From Alloascoidea africana (taxonomy: Eukaryota > Ascomycota > Alloascoideomycetes > Alloascoideales > Alloascoideaceae): DNA of 64,000 nucleotides. Of this stretch, positions 32,436 through 43,964 are shown one piece after another. Below the pieces are notes generated by a model. The model was given only the letters and a program-made list of their open reading frames with translations, ran no database searches and was not told the DNA's origin. Made by a program: the position numbers and the translations under genes. How positions within the stretch are numbered: the stretch's first letter is position 1; every line of letters begins with the position of its first letter. The stretch covers positions 1-64,000 of the forward strand of contig JAKTTT010000053.1 of NCBI GenBank assembly GCA_030581615.1. The letters run 5' to 3'.

Positions 32436-33865
32436 TAAACTACTTGTATTTGCTCTCTAAATTTTCTTCCTTTTTTTTTGCTTTATTATTTGGGGCTCTC
32501 TCTTTTTCCCCATATGGCGTTCATTCTTGCTACCAACCAGCTAATCTTCCTTCCTTTTTAACGATCTTGCATATCTCTCCTTAATAATTGCATCTACTTA
32601 ACTTTTCTACAACCGCATCATTTCTTGTTCTAAAGAACCTCCTGTTTTAGTATTCTATGGAAATCAAATCAAAAAAAAATAAATATAAATATATACACGT
32701 CTCAAGTTTTAATAAAAAGGCTACCTTTTACCTTTTTTTAACCTGAATCGTAAGAAACGCGCGCGCGTGTGTGTAAAAGCAATATATACCCTTTGCAGTG
32801 GTTTTCATGGCTGGTTAAAATTCAATCACAGAATTATATTATTATCTAAGTATATAATATTAATCCAAATTTTGTTGATCACTATCGTTACTTGGACAGT
32901 AACATATTTGCTTAGTTTGTGGGGGTTGGTTTTTGGTCTTTTCCAAAGTGATCTTCATCAGGCATTCCCCACATTAATTGTTGAAATGTATAACCACACA
33001 AGTGCCTTTCAAAAGATACAAAAAAGATCAAAGTTTATGGTAATCAAACTGTGTCCTAAGTAACAAGAATTTTTGGTCTAGGAATTGGAAAAGAGAAGGA
33101 AGCCCCTCCGTCTCTTTCAAAAACAGTTGCAAGAGGGTTTTTAAGAGCTTTCTTTCGCATTGCCACGACCAGTTTAATCTTTGCTGAATCATACAAGAAA
33201 TTGGACAATAATCGAGATTGGAAAACAAGTTATTTTGGTCAGATCAGACCATGATCAATCTCGATTCGTATCAGATTGGTGGGGGGAACAAATGAAAAAA
33301 AAAAAAGTGAATGAATGACTCGCTCAAGGAACAGTGATATACCGCTGTAGCTCTGTGATGAATGAATGAATAGGCTTGTAAGGGATAAACTCTATACAGG
33401 AGATTACAAGGCGAAAGCCCTAATACTTTTATGCAAATAGTTTCCCCCCCCCAAAACTTACAGGCCCATATCATAACTGAACTACCGGTGTACTTTTAAT
33501 GTTTCTTAAACAAATTTTTCATGCGATTGTTCTCTAGGTCTCTTCCAAACCCCGCTTTCTTGTTCCATCAGATCCCAATCGGTTCACTTTGGTTTCATCT
33601 GACTAACTTTTCTGTTTAATCTGGTCTTGTGATGATGTTCCGGTTTCAAAACAGACCCTTTTTTTCTTTCTAATTTTGTAATAGCCTAGTGCGCTTATGA
33701 CTTTTTCTAACTGTTTTCGATAGAGACGTGGTTTTGTTTTGTTCTCCGGAAACGTTTGGGTTTGCTTAAAATTGTATACCTTTTTGGAAAGCGACATGTC
33801 TTGTTGCAAACATGATCATAGAGATTTTAGTTTTGCAAATGACACAGATTGAAACAAGCGATAGT
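32436..33865. other. Gene-poor region between wall-protein gene B and LTR element
   Basis: 1.43 kb, A/T-rich, with a CGCGCGTGTGTG patch near 32760. Open frames are under 100 codons with no recognisable similarity. No tRNA gene is visible next to the LTR element. Confidence 0.5.
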
Positions 33866-34010
33866 TGTTAGGTTCCGGATGTCCTTGTCTCACGGCATCC
33901 CGGTTTTAGCCGAGTCATTCCTCTATATAAACAGCTTAGTTCCTACATAGAAATAGGCATCATCAAGAAAGTGTGTGAACTGTGAACGTATAGCTCCCCG
34001 AACCCTTACA
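33866..34010 (+). repeat. Left LTR (145 bp)
   Basis: Begins TGTTAGG and ends CCTTACA, near-perfect inverted termini. It contains a TATA box (CTATATAAAC, about 33922-33931), as expected in the promoter part of an LTR. Confidence 0.8.
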
Positions 34011-34404
34011 TGGAGGTCGTTCCTCGGGTCTTTCAAATAACTATAACGCTCTGCTACACTTTCACTCCCCTCTTCTTCTCTCCTTATCAATCCTTTCATG
34101 TCGGAAAACGAACAAGAATCGTTGTCTGGCAACAACACTCAGCCTAACCCCACCTTGGACCTGGCGACTTTTGTTCGCCTTACCACTCTGGCCAAGCGCC
34201 AAGAACGGAGGGCAGCGAACCTGGATCGCCAGTACAAACGGTTCAGTGACTGGACTGTGTTTCAGAGTCGGTTAGCGGTGCACACAAAACTTCAAAGATA
34301 TCTGCAGCCCATCTCCTGGTCCGCAGAACATCTCTACGAAGCGCTGTACGATGCGGCGGTCCAAGGTGGGGTTAGGCTGAGTGTTGTTGCCAGACAACGA
34401 TTCT

Positions 34405-34440
34405 TGTGAACTGTGAACGGGAGCTCCCCGAACCCTTACA
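34405..34440 (+). repeat. Partial right LTR (36 bp)
   Basis: Matches the last 37 bp of the left LTR (33974-34010) with only one or two differences and ends at the target duplication. Confidence 0.8.
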
Positions 34441-34748
34441 ATAGTTAGTCCTGTTTAGATCAGAATATCTACGATCCAAAGCAAGATCTTGAATTTTATT
34501 GGCATTACTACTCAGATTAAATTATAACTAGTAGATAAAGGAAATGAATTGAAAAATTTAACAAGAAATACACAACCTTTCCAATATATAGATTGGTCAA
34601 TGGTCTCCGGCTATGAGTTCTACTAATGAAGAATAGCAGAAACTATCTGACCCATTATGCACACTCCGATATTGCAAAATCTTTAGACATGATACTGGAA
34701 TCATCTATCATTTTTATTCATATTTCTTCAATCTATTCCCCAAAAAAC
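34441..34748. other. 3' flank of the subtilase gene
   Basis: 308 bp of A/T-rich sequence between the LTR relic and the subtilase stop codon. Nothing is recognised apart from the right-hand copy of the ATAGT target duplication at its start. Confidence 0.5.
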
Positions 34749-37509
34749 CTAAGCGCTTTTGAAAGGCGCAGAGAGTGCAAATTCCCAATCATTCACATTG
34801 TTTAGGTTTCCCCAAGGAACAACATGTCTTGCAAGAATTCTATATTCACCAGGAGGAATTGCTTTGCGGTTTGCAAATGTGTCGATTTTGATAGTTTCAA
34901 AATTGTTGGTTCTTCCTGGGAATTGGGATGGGTAAAATTCCGGATATTCACCCAAAGCCTTGTTTGCCCAAGTCTTTACTGGTCCAAAGAATTTGGGATC
35001 GTTTGTTGGAATTGGATACTTAAAATCTGTAGTCTTCCAATCTTTGCTCACAAGCTATAATTCCAAAAAAATAGTTAGTGGTAATCTCACAAACACCCTT
35101 TTTCTAATAATTCCTTACATCGATAGAAAACTCTTTACTGGCCCATGGGAGATTGATATAAACCTGAGGTGATCTTGCACCAAATTTAAAAGTATCACCA
35201 CTTCTTTCTCCAATATCGACCAAAGAATCCGAATCCGAATCCGAAGAATCCAAACCAGAAGGAACCAAAAACTGAGGTTCAAATCCATTTGCCCAAATAC
35301 GTTTGCTGGTATCCAATTGAGTTCCGGAATAAGGTACACTAAGAGTCTCATTGTTATCACCTGTGAAAGTGATCTTTCCTTCAAAAATCGCTCCTCTATC
35401 CTCCAATCCGGCTGGTCCCTCGATATGAACATCAATTGATCCCGTCTTACCAGCCTCAATGGTCAACCTGTCCTTGGAGAAAGTCACCTGTGCATTTTTG
35501 TTGGGAACAATTGAAGGTGCATTGATATAAAATTCCCCTTCTTCATTCAAGGCCAGAATCGTATCAAAAACGTCGTGCGTAATGGTGAAAGTCACTGCTT
35601 TGTTGCTTGGATTCTGAATCGTGATGGTGTGGTCTTTAACACGGTATTTTGTATCGTTTGCACTGATTGTTGGATATGAGACCACAAAACTGGAGTAATC
35701 CAAAAGTTTCACAGCATCCACCAGACCTGCTCCTTGATGCACCAAGGGGCTAACAACTCCCTTCCCGCTCTCATCTTGAATTAACTTGGCGGTAGAAATA
35801 AAACGTGAATGAAGGTCTATAGCACCCTTCACGCCAAGTGCGGCACGTCCACCTTTCGCTTGAAAATAAAGAGCAGCAACACCAGCAATATAGGGACAGG
35901 ACATACTGGTTCCACTTTTCTCTCCATAATCACCATTGGGAAGAGTCGAGTATATACGCTCACCAGGTGCCCCAACCGATGGGCCAAATCGATGTTCATC
36001 ACTGGGGCCCCATGAGCTAAAACGAGATATTCTAACCCCATCGGAATTAGCCCTCTTCTCCAACGATTGATCCTCCTCACTTTCTTCCAATGTAAGTGTC
36101 ATTTGGCCTTGTGACTCAGCCTGCTCTTTGATCCAACCAATGACATCTTCATCAACAATACTTGCAATACCTTCAAGTTTACCGGAAACTTCTCTAGCAC
36201 TCAGAACTTGCGCATATGGTGCATCCTGCTGTCCATAGAAAAAAGCCAAATCATACTCGGATAATGCCCGAACTTGAGCCCTGATATCGCAATTTCCTAC
36301 AGGAACGAATGCAACCGAGCCGTCTTTTTTAACAGAAAAGTCTCCACTGCAAGCATCGGTTGTGAAAATATCAGCCACAAGTTCCCCCCTGTTGCCTGCG
36401 TTCTTACTTGCAGAATACAAGCTTCCTCCAGTTGGAGTTTCATAAACAAATTTGGTTTTTGCACCTTCTCTCGAAAACAATGACCCCCACCAAGAAGAAT
36501 ATCGTTTGTTCTCAGCAAGAGAGGAAACTGAAGTGATGTATTTATCACCGCCGGCATCACTTAAATCGAAAGTTTTGTACTGTTCACCACTGTTACCTGC
36601 AGAAATCGAAACAAAAACGCCTTTTTGAACAATTCTAGATGCCAGGTTCGGAATTGGGTTATCGGGCAAAGAAGCACTACCACCTAGAGAAGCTGTGATG
36701 ATGTCTGCTCCATCGTCATAAGCTTTCTGAATTGCTTCCACTATGACATCTGTCAAGGCTTGATCACCACAACCAAAGACTCGGTAGGAGTAGATAGTGG
36801 CATTGGGGGCTACACCAAGAAATCCTTCTTTGGCGTCACGACCTGCAATGATACCGGCAACATGGGTTCCGTGTCCATTACAGTCATTCGGGTACTGGTC
36901 TGGTTTCCTGTCGTAGTTATAGTTTACACCGTAATCATCGCCAACCAGATCGACACCTCCACCGATGGTATGTCCAGGACCAAAGCCGCCGCCTCCAAAA
37001 GCAGGATGGTTGTAGTCAACACCAGTATCAACAATTCCGATTTGGATCCCGTCACCGAAAAAACCGCGCCTGTGTAGTTCATCAACACCTGTAAAGGAAT
37101 GAACATCCCAGCCTTTTCTTCCCGAGAACGAGGTTGGACTATTATCAAGAGGAATAGAATGAACAGGCCAAGCCTTTTGAACTTCATCAATCTCTTCAAT
37201 CTGAGAGATTGAAGTATCTCCGGTAATTGTAAAAGATGCACCAGAAAACAATTCGCCTGTGATGTTTCGTCCTGGTAAAATATCATTAATGCCCAACGAA
37301 TTTAGAATCTCATAGAAAGCTTGTGCAGGATCGTTATCGTCTGATCTTTTTGAAAGCCCGGAGGCATCATTATATTCAACAATGTATCGATTGGGAACAG
37401 TTGAGCCGGTACTGAAACGAGGTTGGGCATTTTCCAAAGATGAAATGTCAACGGCATGGACCAACCGCAGGTAAAACCCCACTGCAAGAAGAATGCTCTT
37501 TCTGATCAT
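34749..37509 (-). CDS. Secreted subtilisin-like serine protease (S8), 2 exons, 898 aa
   Basis: Exon 1 is 35119-37509, the intron 35055-35118 (GTAAGG donor, CACTAAC branch, TTATAG acceptor), exon 2 34749-35054. A signal peptide (MIRKSILLAVGFYLRLVHAV) and an inhibitor-type propeptide to about residue 150 are followed by the catalytic domain with Asp161 (VDTGVDYNHP), His213 (NGHGTHVAG), oxyanion Asn306 (SAGNSG) and Ser535 (GTSMSCPYIAG). An insert at about 340-470 looks like a PA domain. The C-terminal beta-sandwich (Fn3-like, RSPQVYINLPWASKEFSID) is completed by exon 2 (PPGEYRILARHVVPWGN). Possible Kex2-type KR sites at 54-55 and 485-486. It resembles the large extracellular fungal subtilases rather than vacuolar Prb1. 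No GPI signal. Confidence 0.92.
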
Positions 37510-40500
37510 CTTCGTTGACAGCTGCGATCTTTTCTTGAAAGTGAGTGAGTTAACGAGTGTGTTTTACCTTGGCAAAAAGGTTCAGCTTGTTTATTTTTCC
37601 ATTGTTTGTGGAATCGAGACTCTTTTTATATTACCAAGGTTTGGGCGGAACATTATTTGTCAACACTTTAGATTTTGTTGATGCTCAGGATTCACCTTTC
37701 AAAACCTTTTTTTTGCTCGTTTTGTCTTTGGGCCAGTTTTCGGTGCATTAAAACCGAATGTTTTCCTAAAACGTTTTTCTAATATTTTGAGCTTAACATA
37801 TATGTACAGAAAGCAATCATCTTTTGGTGAAGATGGACGGCACCGAGATAACCGTACACTTTTGATAAATTATCTGCTTGAAACAATTACTTGGCTTGTG
37901 ATCTTGTCTACTGGCGATAAGACATTTAAGGTATTGTGTGCGTCTTCTTCGCCAAACAAATCTCTGTTTACAATAAGAGGATTTCTTTCCTTCAGATAAA
38001 GGATACATGGTCTAAGATCTGCCCGACAGCATTCCCAGTATTATAATGGTGTTTTTCTTGTTGATCGATTAGGAAAAATAAGCTCTTATGAAGCGATGAT
38101 TCTGAATCATGAAAGCCTAAACCTTGGTTACTCTTTAATCCCGATAGATAACTTTGAGAAAGGTCCCAATTGACCTCTACTGCCATGTTGAAAAAACCAT
38201 TTAACTTCTGGACTGAATGCTGCTACGATTACATGCAAGGGATAATACCGGCCTTATCACCTGAAAAGGGTTGTGCCTGTTGAAGCCTTCATTCTTGGCT
38301 ATCTAGATGTTTGGTACCATCCTCATCTTTCGAGGAACATCCACACACGCGCGGACAAATTGTCCGGCGTTAATGAACCTCCGATATGCCGCTACAATAT
38401 ATTGATCCAGCAGCTTAATTGCGATATTGCGTTTGGCCAAGTGAGGCTAGACAATTGAGGAAAAGAAAAGAAACGTTTAAAACGCTCCATTCTCGTGGTA
38501 TGCAGGCACATTCTAGTATCTGCATCATTATGCAGGGTCAAATGCCCTTTAATGGCTCCCTTTTTCAACAACCTTTTGCGTGTGCCAGAAAGGGCAAAAA
38601 TATAGAGATTTGTAGATGTGCCAATGATTCGGTTTTTTGGTACTGTCTCAATCTTCTTTTATCTGGACTATCATGACAAGTTCTATAGAAAAGAACTTCA
38701 AAAGCATGACTTTCAAAACAGTTCCTCAAACTCTGAAGGGCCTCAAGCTCGGAAAATGCAGGCGCATTCCATACCGCCATAGAAGGAATATACAGGTTCA
38801 TTATGTGTTAAAGACAGATTGAGATACCGTTTTTGCGCGTTTCAATCTTGTGAAAATTGAAATAGGTAAACGCTGTTTAGAGTTGAGTTCAATAACACTG
38901 AACTTGAAAAAAGGATGGCAGTATTGACCAAAATAGTACCACAAACATTTGAATCAATCAATCAGTAGCCTCAATTCTGTAAAGCTGATAGCTTTTGAAC
39001 CCTTAGATTATCGTAAACAAAGTAAAAAGTGTGAGAAGATGCCAAGCGCGGCTGATATAAGCAATGATTGTCTAGTACACAAAATTAATTAATCCTTATA
39101 TGTGCCACTTGATGCCAAGCTTTACCGTGCCAAGAGTTCTATCGTTCTAAGGCAAATTAAGTTATCCAGACAAACAAACAGTCGAGTTTTATATTTAGAA
39201 TCAAAGGGTCGTGTTTGAATTGATTTGCCTCGGAGTTTTTAATTAATAAAAGAAATACAAAGTACTTAATATGCCCTTGAAATGCTACTCAAAGTACAGA
39301 GATCTGGTTAATTGGGTATCAGTCCAAAAATATATCAATTCAGGTTGAGGTTTGGGGCATTTACAATATAATGAAAACCGCTTCTTTTACTTCCTCTGGA
39401 TTGGCCCTTAAACCATATACTTTTGTCAGTTCTTGGTTACAGATTTGAACGGCTTCATTGGAAATAATACTTTATTGATATAGTGCCACAGGTGTGGACG
39501 TTCGAACCATTTTTGGGGTCTGTGGGGAGCGAAGGGCACGCTAATTCACCAACTAAGACTACTGAAAGAGGATTTATACGAAGGAGCCGAACTCCCAAGG
39601 CAACAGTAAATCTAAACATTTTCTTTCTTTTTTTGAGACTCGGGGGGAGCATATAGTACACAATAGAGCGAAATCTTCATTTTCAAACCAGAGAATTGTT
39701 ACAACTGGATTTTAAAACGTTAAACTAGAGGATTTCAGTCAATACTATCCTTTGGAACAGCTTCCTCTCCTTGATCCGACCGTTTTTAACAATTTACATT
39801 CCAATTCATTGTAAACACATGAATTTCTTGTCTTTGCGTGAGCGGTTCCTGTATCCAATGGTCAAGAAATAGGAAGGAGGCACAAGATCCAACTCATATT
39901 CTAGCTTTTGATTGATACGATGTGTAGCGTCTGTGTGAAGCTACATCTGACATAATATTTCATTTAGTGGCATTAAAGCTTGAATGGTTTGTTCTTCGAG
40001 TCCTACCTTTCCGGTGATAGAGAACTACGGTTTCTAATTATCAATATCAACACCTGCTTCAATAAGAAAGTTTTTTTATCATTCTCTTACCGTAATCTGC
40101 AATGGAGGGCCAAGGGCGGAAATTAATAAAGATTTCATCTTTTGCTTACTGACTTGCTATTGCATTTTTTAGGAGATGGCATATTTTTGCGATTGGAACT
40201 AACAACTAAATTGTACTTTAAATATCGTACCATCTTGGTAACCCCCATAGTGATTGTTCCTGCGTTGCCTCGTAGTATATGCTCAACTTCATAAACAATA
40301 CAAAACATTTGGCATACTAAATAGCGTGAGTGATCCAGTTACAGGAAACTTGGGTTTTGTTTTAAATAGTACAGTTAATCTAAAACGAATAACCGAAGGA
40401 ACAACAAAAATTGAAGTTCAAAATTGTATCAATTTCAACTAACGATAATGGAGCTTCTCTTTCTGTCAAGTACCGATCTAACAAACTATCCCAAGATTGA

Positions 40501-40811
40501 AACCTGAGTAATAAAACCATTGTGAATTCCGATAATCTTCTGTATTTATCTGTTTCAGTTGATTATGAACTATCTACACTTTTAAAAAAATAAAAAATAA
40601 AACACGTTTAAACATAACAAATATGAGTTGAGAGGGGTTAGTAACGAAAGCAATTTAGAGTCATAAAAATATCGAGATCACAACTGGTTTGAGCACCTTT
40701 GAACAAAAATTATCATCAAGCCACGCCTTCACTATATCCCAACACGTAGCTAGAGATGAAATTAAAGCGACAAGCCCCTTGCAAATTGGGTCAGAAACAT
40801 ATTAGAGAAAT
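37510..40811. other. 3.3-kb region without a recognised gene
   Basis: Lies upstream of the subtilase gene and downstream of RCF1. It is A/T-rich and open frames are at most about 85 codons (for example 38273-38458, 38419-38676, 40254-40442); none shows a family motif. A short near-repeat TGCAGGCACATTC/TGCAGGCGCATTC occurs at about 38502 and 38757. It could hold a long subtilase promoter, decayed genes or mobile-element debris, a non-coding RNA or a centromere-like segment; nothing decides this. Confidence 0.5.
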
Positions 40812-41336
40812 CTATTGTTCTCCATCTTCACTTTCTTTTTCACTGAGCTTTAGTCTTGCTGCTTCTGCTCTTTGCTTTCGGAGCTTGGCTTCCAGATCTC
40901 GACGTTCCAACTCTTGAATCCATAGCTTTTCTCTCATCTTTGCCTTTTCATGGAGTAATTGGTCCTGCTCAACTTTCTCTTGAGGAGTCACATTCTTGCC
41001 ATAGTACCAGGCTCCTCCGACCAGAGCGGCAACCGTTAACCCTTGGAAGATCACCCTATAACGAAAATATTTGTTTGCATCGCTGTGACTGCCTTTCTTC
41101 AGCGACAAGGCAGAGAAGTAAAGAGCGCCACAGGTCAGGAGAGTACCAATAGGCACAAGGGGCTCCCTCTTCATGTGGTAGACCATTCGATCAATGAACA
41201 GCATGCCACTACGGTTGATAAGTCAGTTCTCGTGGTTGGATGAATAGCCAAGTAGGCCGAATACCCGCAAATCTGAAGCTTACGCGACATCATCTTTATT
41301 TTTGGAGTTGTCGAAACTGGATGGAAGCCCGGACAT
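40812..41336 (-). CDS. RCF1: Respiratory supercomplex factor Rcf1 (HIG1 family), 2 exons, 149 aa
   Basis: Mitochondrial inner-membrane protein that helps assemble cytochrome oxidase and III-IV supercomplexes. Exon 1 is 41284-41336 (starts MSGLPSSFDNSKNKDDV), the intron 41209-41283 (GTAAGC donor, ACTGAC branch, CGTAG acceptor), exon 2 40812-41208. The exon-1 start MSGLPSSFD matches the conserved MSxxPSSFD start of the family. The HIG1 domain includes KREPLVPIGTLLTCGAL, a second membrane helix at about 75-95 (GLTVAALVGGAWYYG) and the characteristic KAKMREKLWIQELERRD, followed by a charged coiled coil. Confidence 0.95.
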
Positions 41337-41622
41337 ATTGTTGAAGTGTGAGTATTAAGTACGGTAGGGCTATACAAGGTGAAAGAAAGGTGTATGAGGT
41401 CCAGTGGTGAAGTGATGGAGTCGGGTGATTTGATTGGCCATGGACATACTTCCTCACACTACCGCCCGGGAAAAGAAAAAGTCACAGGGCCGAGAGCCGA
41501 CTGAATTTTGCTCGCCTTTCACTGGTTGAATCTGATCACGATTAAATGCATTTTGAAACCTATCGAGACCTACCGTAGTTAACTAAAAGCTGGAATATAT
41601 ATGCTATTAATGATGCAAACTT

Positions 41623-43669
41623 TCAACTCTCAGGAGACGACAAAATGAAAAGAGCTTGCCTTTGCACCTCTGGCGAAAGATTCAGTGCGCCCAAACATTC
41701 TGCGAATTGTAGAATTATGTCATGAAACCCCGAATTGAGAGAATCCAATAGTAGGTCAATGATTTTCAGCGTGATCTCGTCCATTCTCTTGTTCCGTTTA
41801 AGATACAGACTATCGACATCAGACCAATGTAAAGGAGGATTTTTCTTGAACTTGGTCAACACAACAATAGCTTTTCGGAATGAATCGAGTATTGTAGGGA
41901 TATCTCTTTGAACAATGCCATACTGGTCCTCGTCTCTCGAATTAATTACAAGAAGAGAGAGGGCGACAATGGCATTGAAAACAAGGATTGGATTCGGTAC
42001 CAGAATCTCAGTCTTTCGGCGAATGGTTTGTCGGAATGGCAAACCAAAATCAGAATCAAAAAACTCATCTATGTAGACAAAGTATGAGTTGATATAGGAT
42101 TTCAGATCGTCAATCTTTTCCAATAGAAGGTCGATAACTTCGTTTGACCTTTGAGCTTTAGAATCCTGTAGAGTTTCAATTATCTTCTTGCTTGGGCTGG
42201 TTTTCCCAGGCAAGAAAACATTTGTCTTCTTCATGGGCATTGGACTCGATCTGGTATGAATCACCTTTTTAGGGATAGGAGTAGCTGGAGGCTCTTGAGA
42301 TGTACTACTTCCTTTTGATTTCGAAGCTTTTGGTTTCATTGATTGATTAATACCATTCACAGCTCCAGCGAGCAAAGTTAGGCACTCCTTGTTGATGTCG
42401 GACCAAACAGTTACTGGACGTTCAATGTCCTTGTATAAAGATTTTCTCCTATCAGAGCCTGAGCCAGCAATCAGCACAAGCTCCTGAAAAGCGGTCATTT
42501 TGGTAAATGTATTTTGTTCAGCCGTCAGCCCCGTCACAAGGGTTCCATTTGGATCGTTTGACTTTTCGCTGAAAGTGGCTCCTCTGTGCGTACATCCGAT
42601 GGACATGTAAGAAGTAAACACCAAATTTGTAAACTCCCACATCCAAATCAAGATAAACGACCCCAATAAGTTGGCAAAGAGCATTTCAAACGACATTGGA
42701 AAGTTTGCATAGGAGTTTGAGTTCTTCAATCTGAAAATATGCCTAAAAACCCATAGACTCTTTAACCAAAAGAATCTCCTGAAAAAGAAATAAACAAACG
42801 GACTGGTGAAATTCATAACTAGTGTCAGAGATGTAGCTCTTGTAGTAATGTGTAGCAGATTGTTCTGGAGCAACTCTTTTGCAATTATCTAGATGCATTC
42901 TTGCTTGGTTAGGATAAAAATGATTGTGAACAACGACTGCTTAATTTAATCCATCTTTCAAACTTACGCCACCGGGTCCCTTCTGTAATCTTAATCTGTT
43001 CAAATCAATCATGACATGACTTAGCGCGAATAATAGTCCGATATAAAAAGTGAAGAAATTGAAGTATATGAGCCGTTCATTTAAGGTTGGAAGCTCATAA
43101 TCAATGGTAGTTGTTGGGACTTGTGTCCGTAATCCCATGTTGGATAGTTGAGTTTTAATCAGCCTGAAAAAGATATATGATGAACTTGAATAAACGAAAA
43201 ATGCAGAGACAAATGCGTTACTTAATATAGTATGGTGCAATTGAGAGAATAGCGTTGGGTATGTGATATAATGAACTATATCAGCGTTAAAACTAGGGCA
43301 AGTTTAGTATCAATTAGACACACAACTTACCATGCAAATGCGTTTTTCTATACAATAGCACTAGAAATAGAGCTATGAATATAGGAGTAGCTCTCAGAGG
43401 AAACACCCACCAGTACCATTTCACTGATTGATAAAGAAGGAGGAAAAAGGTTAGTAACCAAAAATGAAGACAGGACAACAAGACGCTAAACAAAAACACA
43501 TACCATTTGAAACTATGCTGATAAGGAAACTAGATATCCATGATAGTGTGAACACTATGCGGCATATCTGTGAAAACCTGATTTTCAGTATCCCAGCCAG
43601 GATTGTATGATAATGAAGCGTTGTAGGCCTGACCGATTGGAACGGTGTGAGCTTTGTAACATAAGGCAT
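41623..43669 (-). CDS. NDC1: Nuclear pore / spindle pole body membrane protein Ndc1, 4 exons, 610 aa
   Basis: Pore-membrane nucleoporin that also inserts the spindle pole body. Exon 1 is 43504-43669, exon 2 43331-43423, exon 3 42968-43275, exon 4 41623-42888. The introns of 80, 55 and 79 nt have GTATGT, GTAAGT and GTAAGT donors, a TACTAAC branch in the first, and AG acceptors; all phases agree. Exons 1-4 together supply about six membrane segments in residues 35-260 (for example IVFTLSWISSFLISIV, WVFPLRATPIFIALFLVLL, LLGSFILIWMWEF). These are followed by the Ndc1 signature THRGATFSEKSNDPNGTLVTGL, then AFQELVLIA and a soluble helical C-terminal domain. S. cerevisiae Ndc1 is 655 aa. Divergent with RAD52, start codons 295 bp apart. 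Confidence 0.88.
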
Positions 43670-43964
43670 TTTTTTTTCTATCTGTTTTACTCGTCTATTT
43701 ATGTAAACCAAATGCAGTCATAAAAAAGTGGGTATGAGTCAAGACCAAAAAAAAATAGTTATTTGGTAAAAGAAGAAGAAGGCATCTTTCAAAGTGCAAG
43801 CTGGAGAAATAAACACAATTCAGGGATCCCTTTTGAAAAACCACGTGACCATTTTAGAGGTTAACTCGTTTCGACCAAAAGCTGGGGGAGCTGGATTGAT
43901 GATAAGAAGAGCCATCTCTGCTGTTTTCTGAAGATTCCCCGTGCGAGAGCGTGCAATAAGCATT

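Larger units (their letters stand above)
33866..34440 (+). mobile_element. Short LTR-retrotransposon relic (Ty1/copia or Ty3/gypsy type), broken
   Basis: Bounded by a 5-bp target duplication, ATAGT at 33861-33865 and 34441-34445. The left LTR starts TGTTAGG and ends CCTTACA. A TGG-starting possible primer-binding site follows directly at 34011, then a 103-codon gag-like frame (34098-34409), then a partial right LTR copy ending in the same CCCGAACCCTTACA. At 575 bp it is a small fraction of a full element and carries no protease, integrase or reverse transcriptase; it is a fossil. The two LTR pieces are almost identical over their shared 36 bp, and the duplication is perfect, suggesting a fairly recent insertion. 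The superfamily cannot be decided without pol. Confidence 0.8.

Noticed and set aside
38273-38676. Small frames in the 3.3-kb gene-poor stretch
   Set aside because: No domain or motif is recognisable and no splice join gives a longer sensible protein.
39460-39560. tRNA-like sequence with a GTTCGAAC core
   Set aside because: A box-B-like GTTCGAAC occurs, but no T-stem, acceptor stem or properly spaced box A can be formed on either strand.
41623-43711. Several separate small membrane-protein genes upstream of the NDC1 C-terminal frame
   Set aside because: The frames join in phase through good donors, branch sites and acceptors into one Ndc1-length protein.
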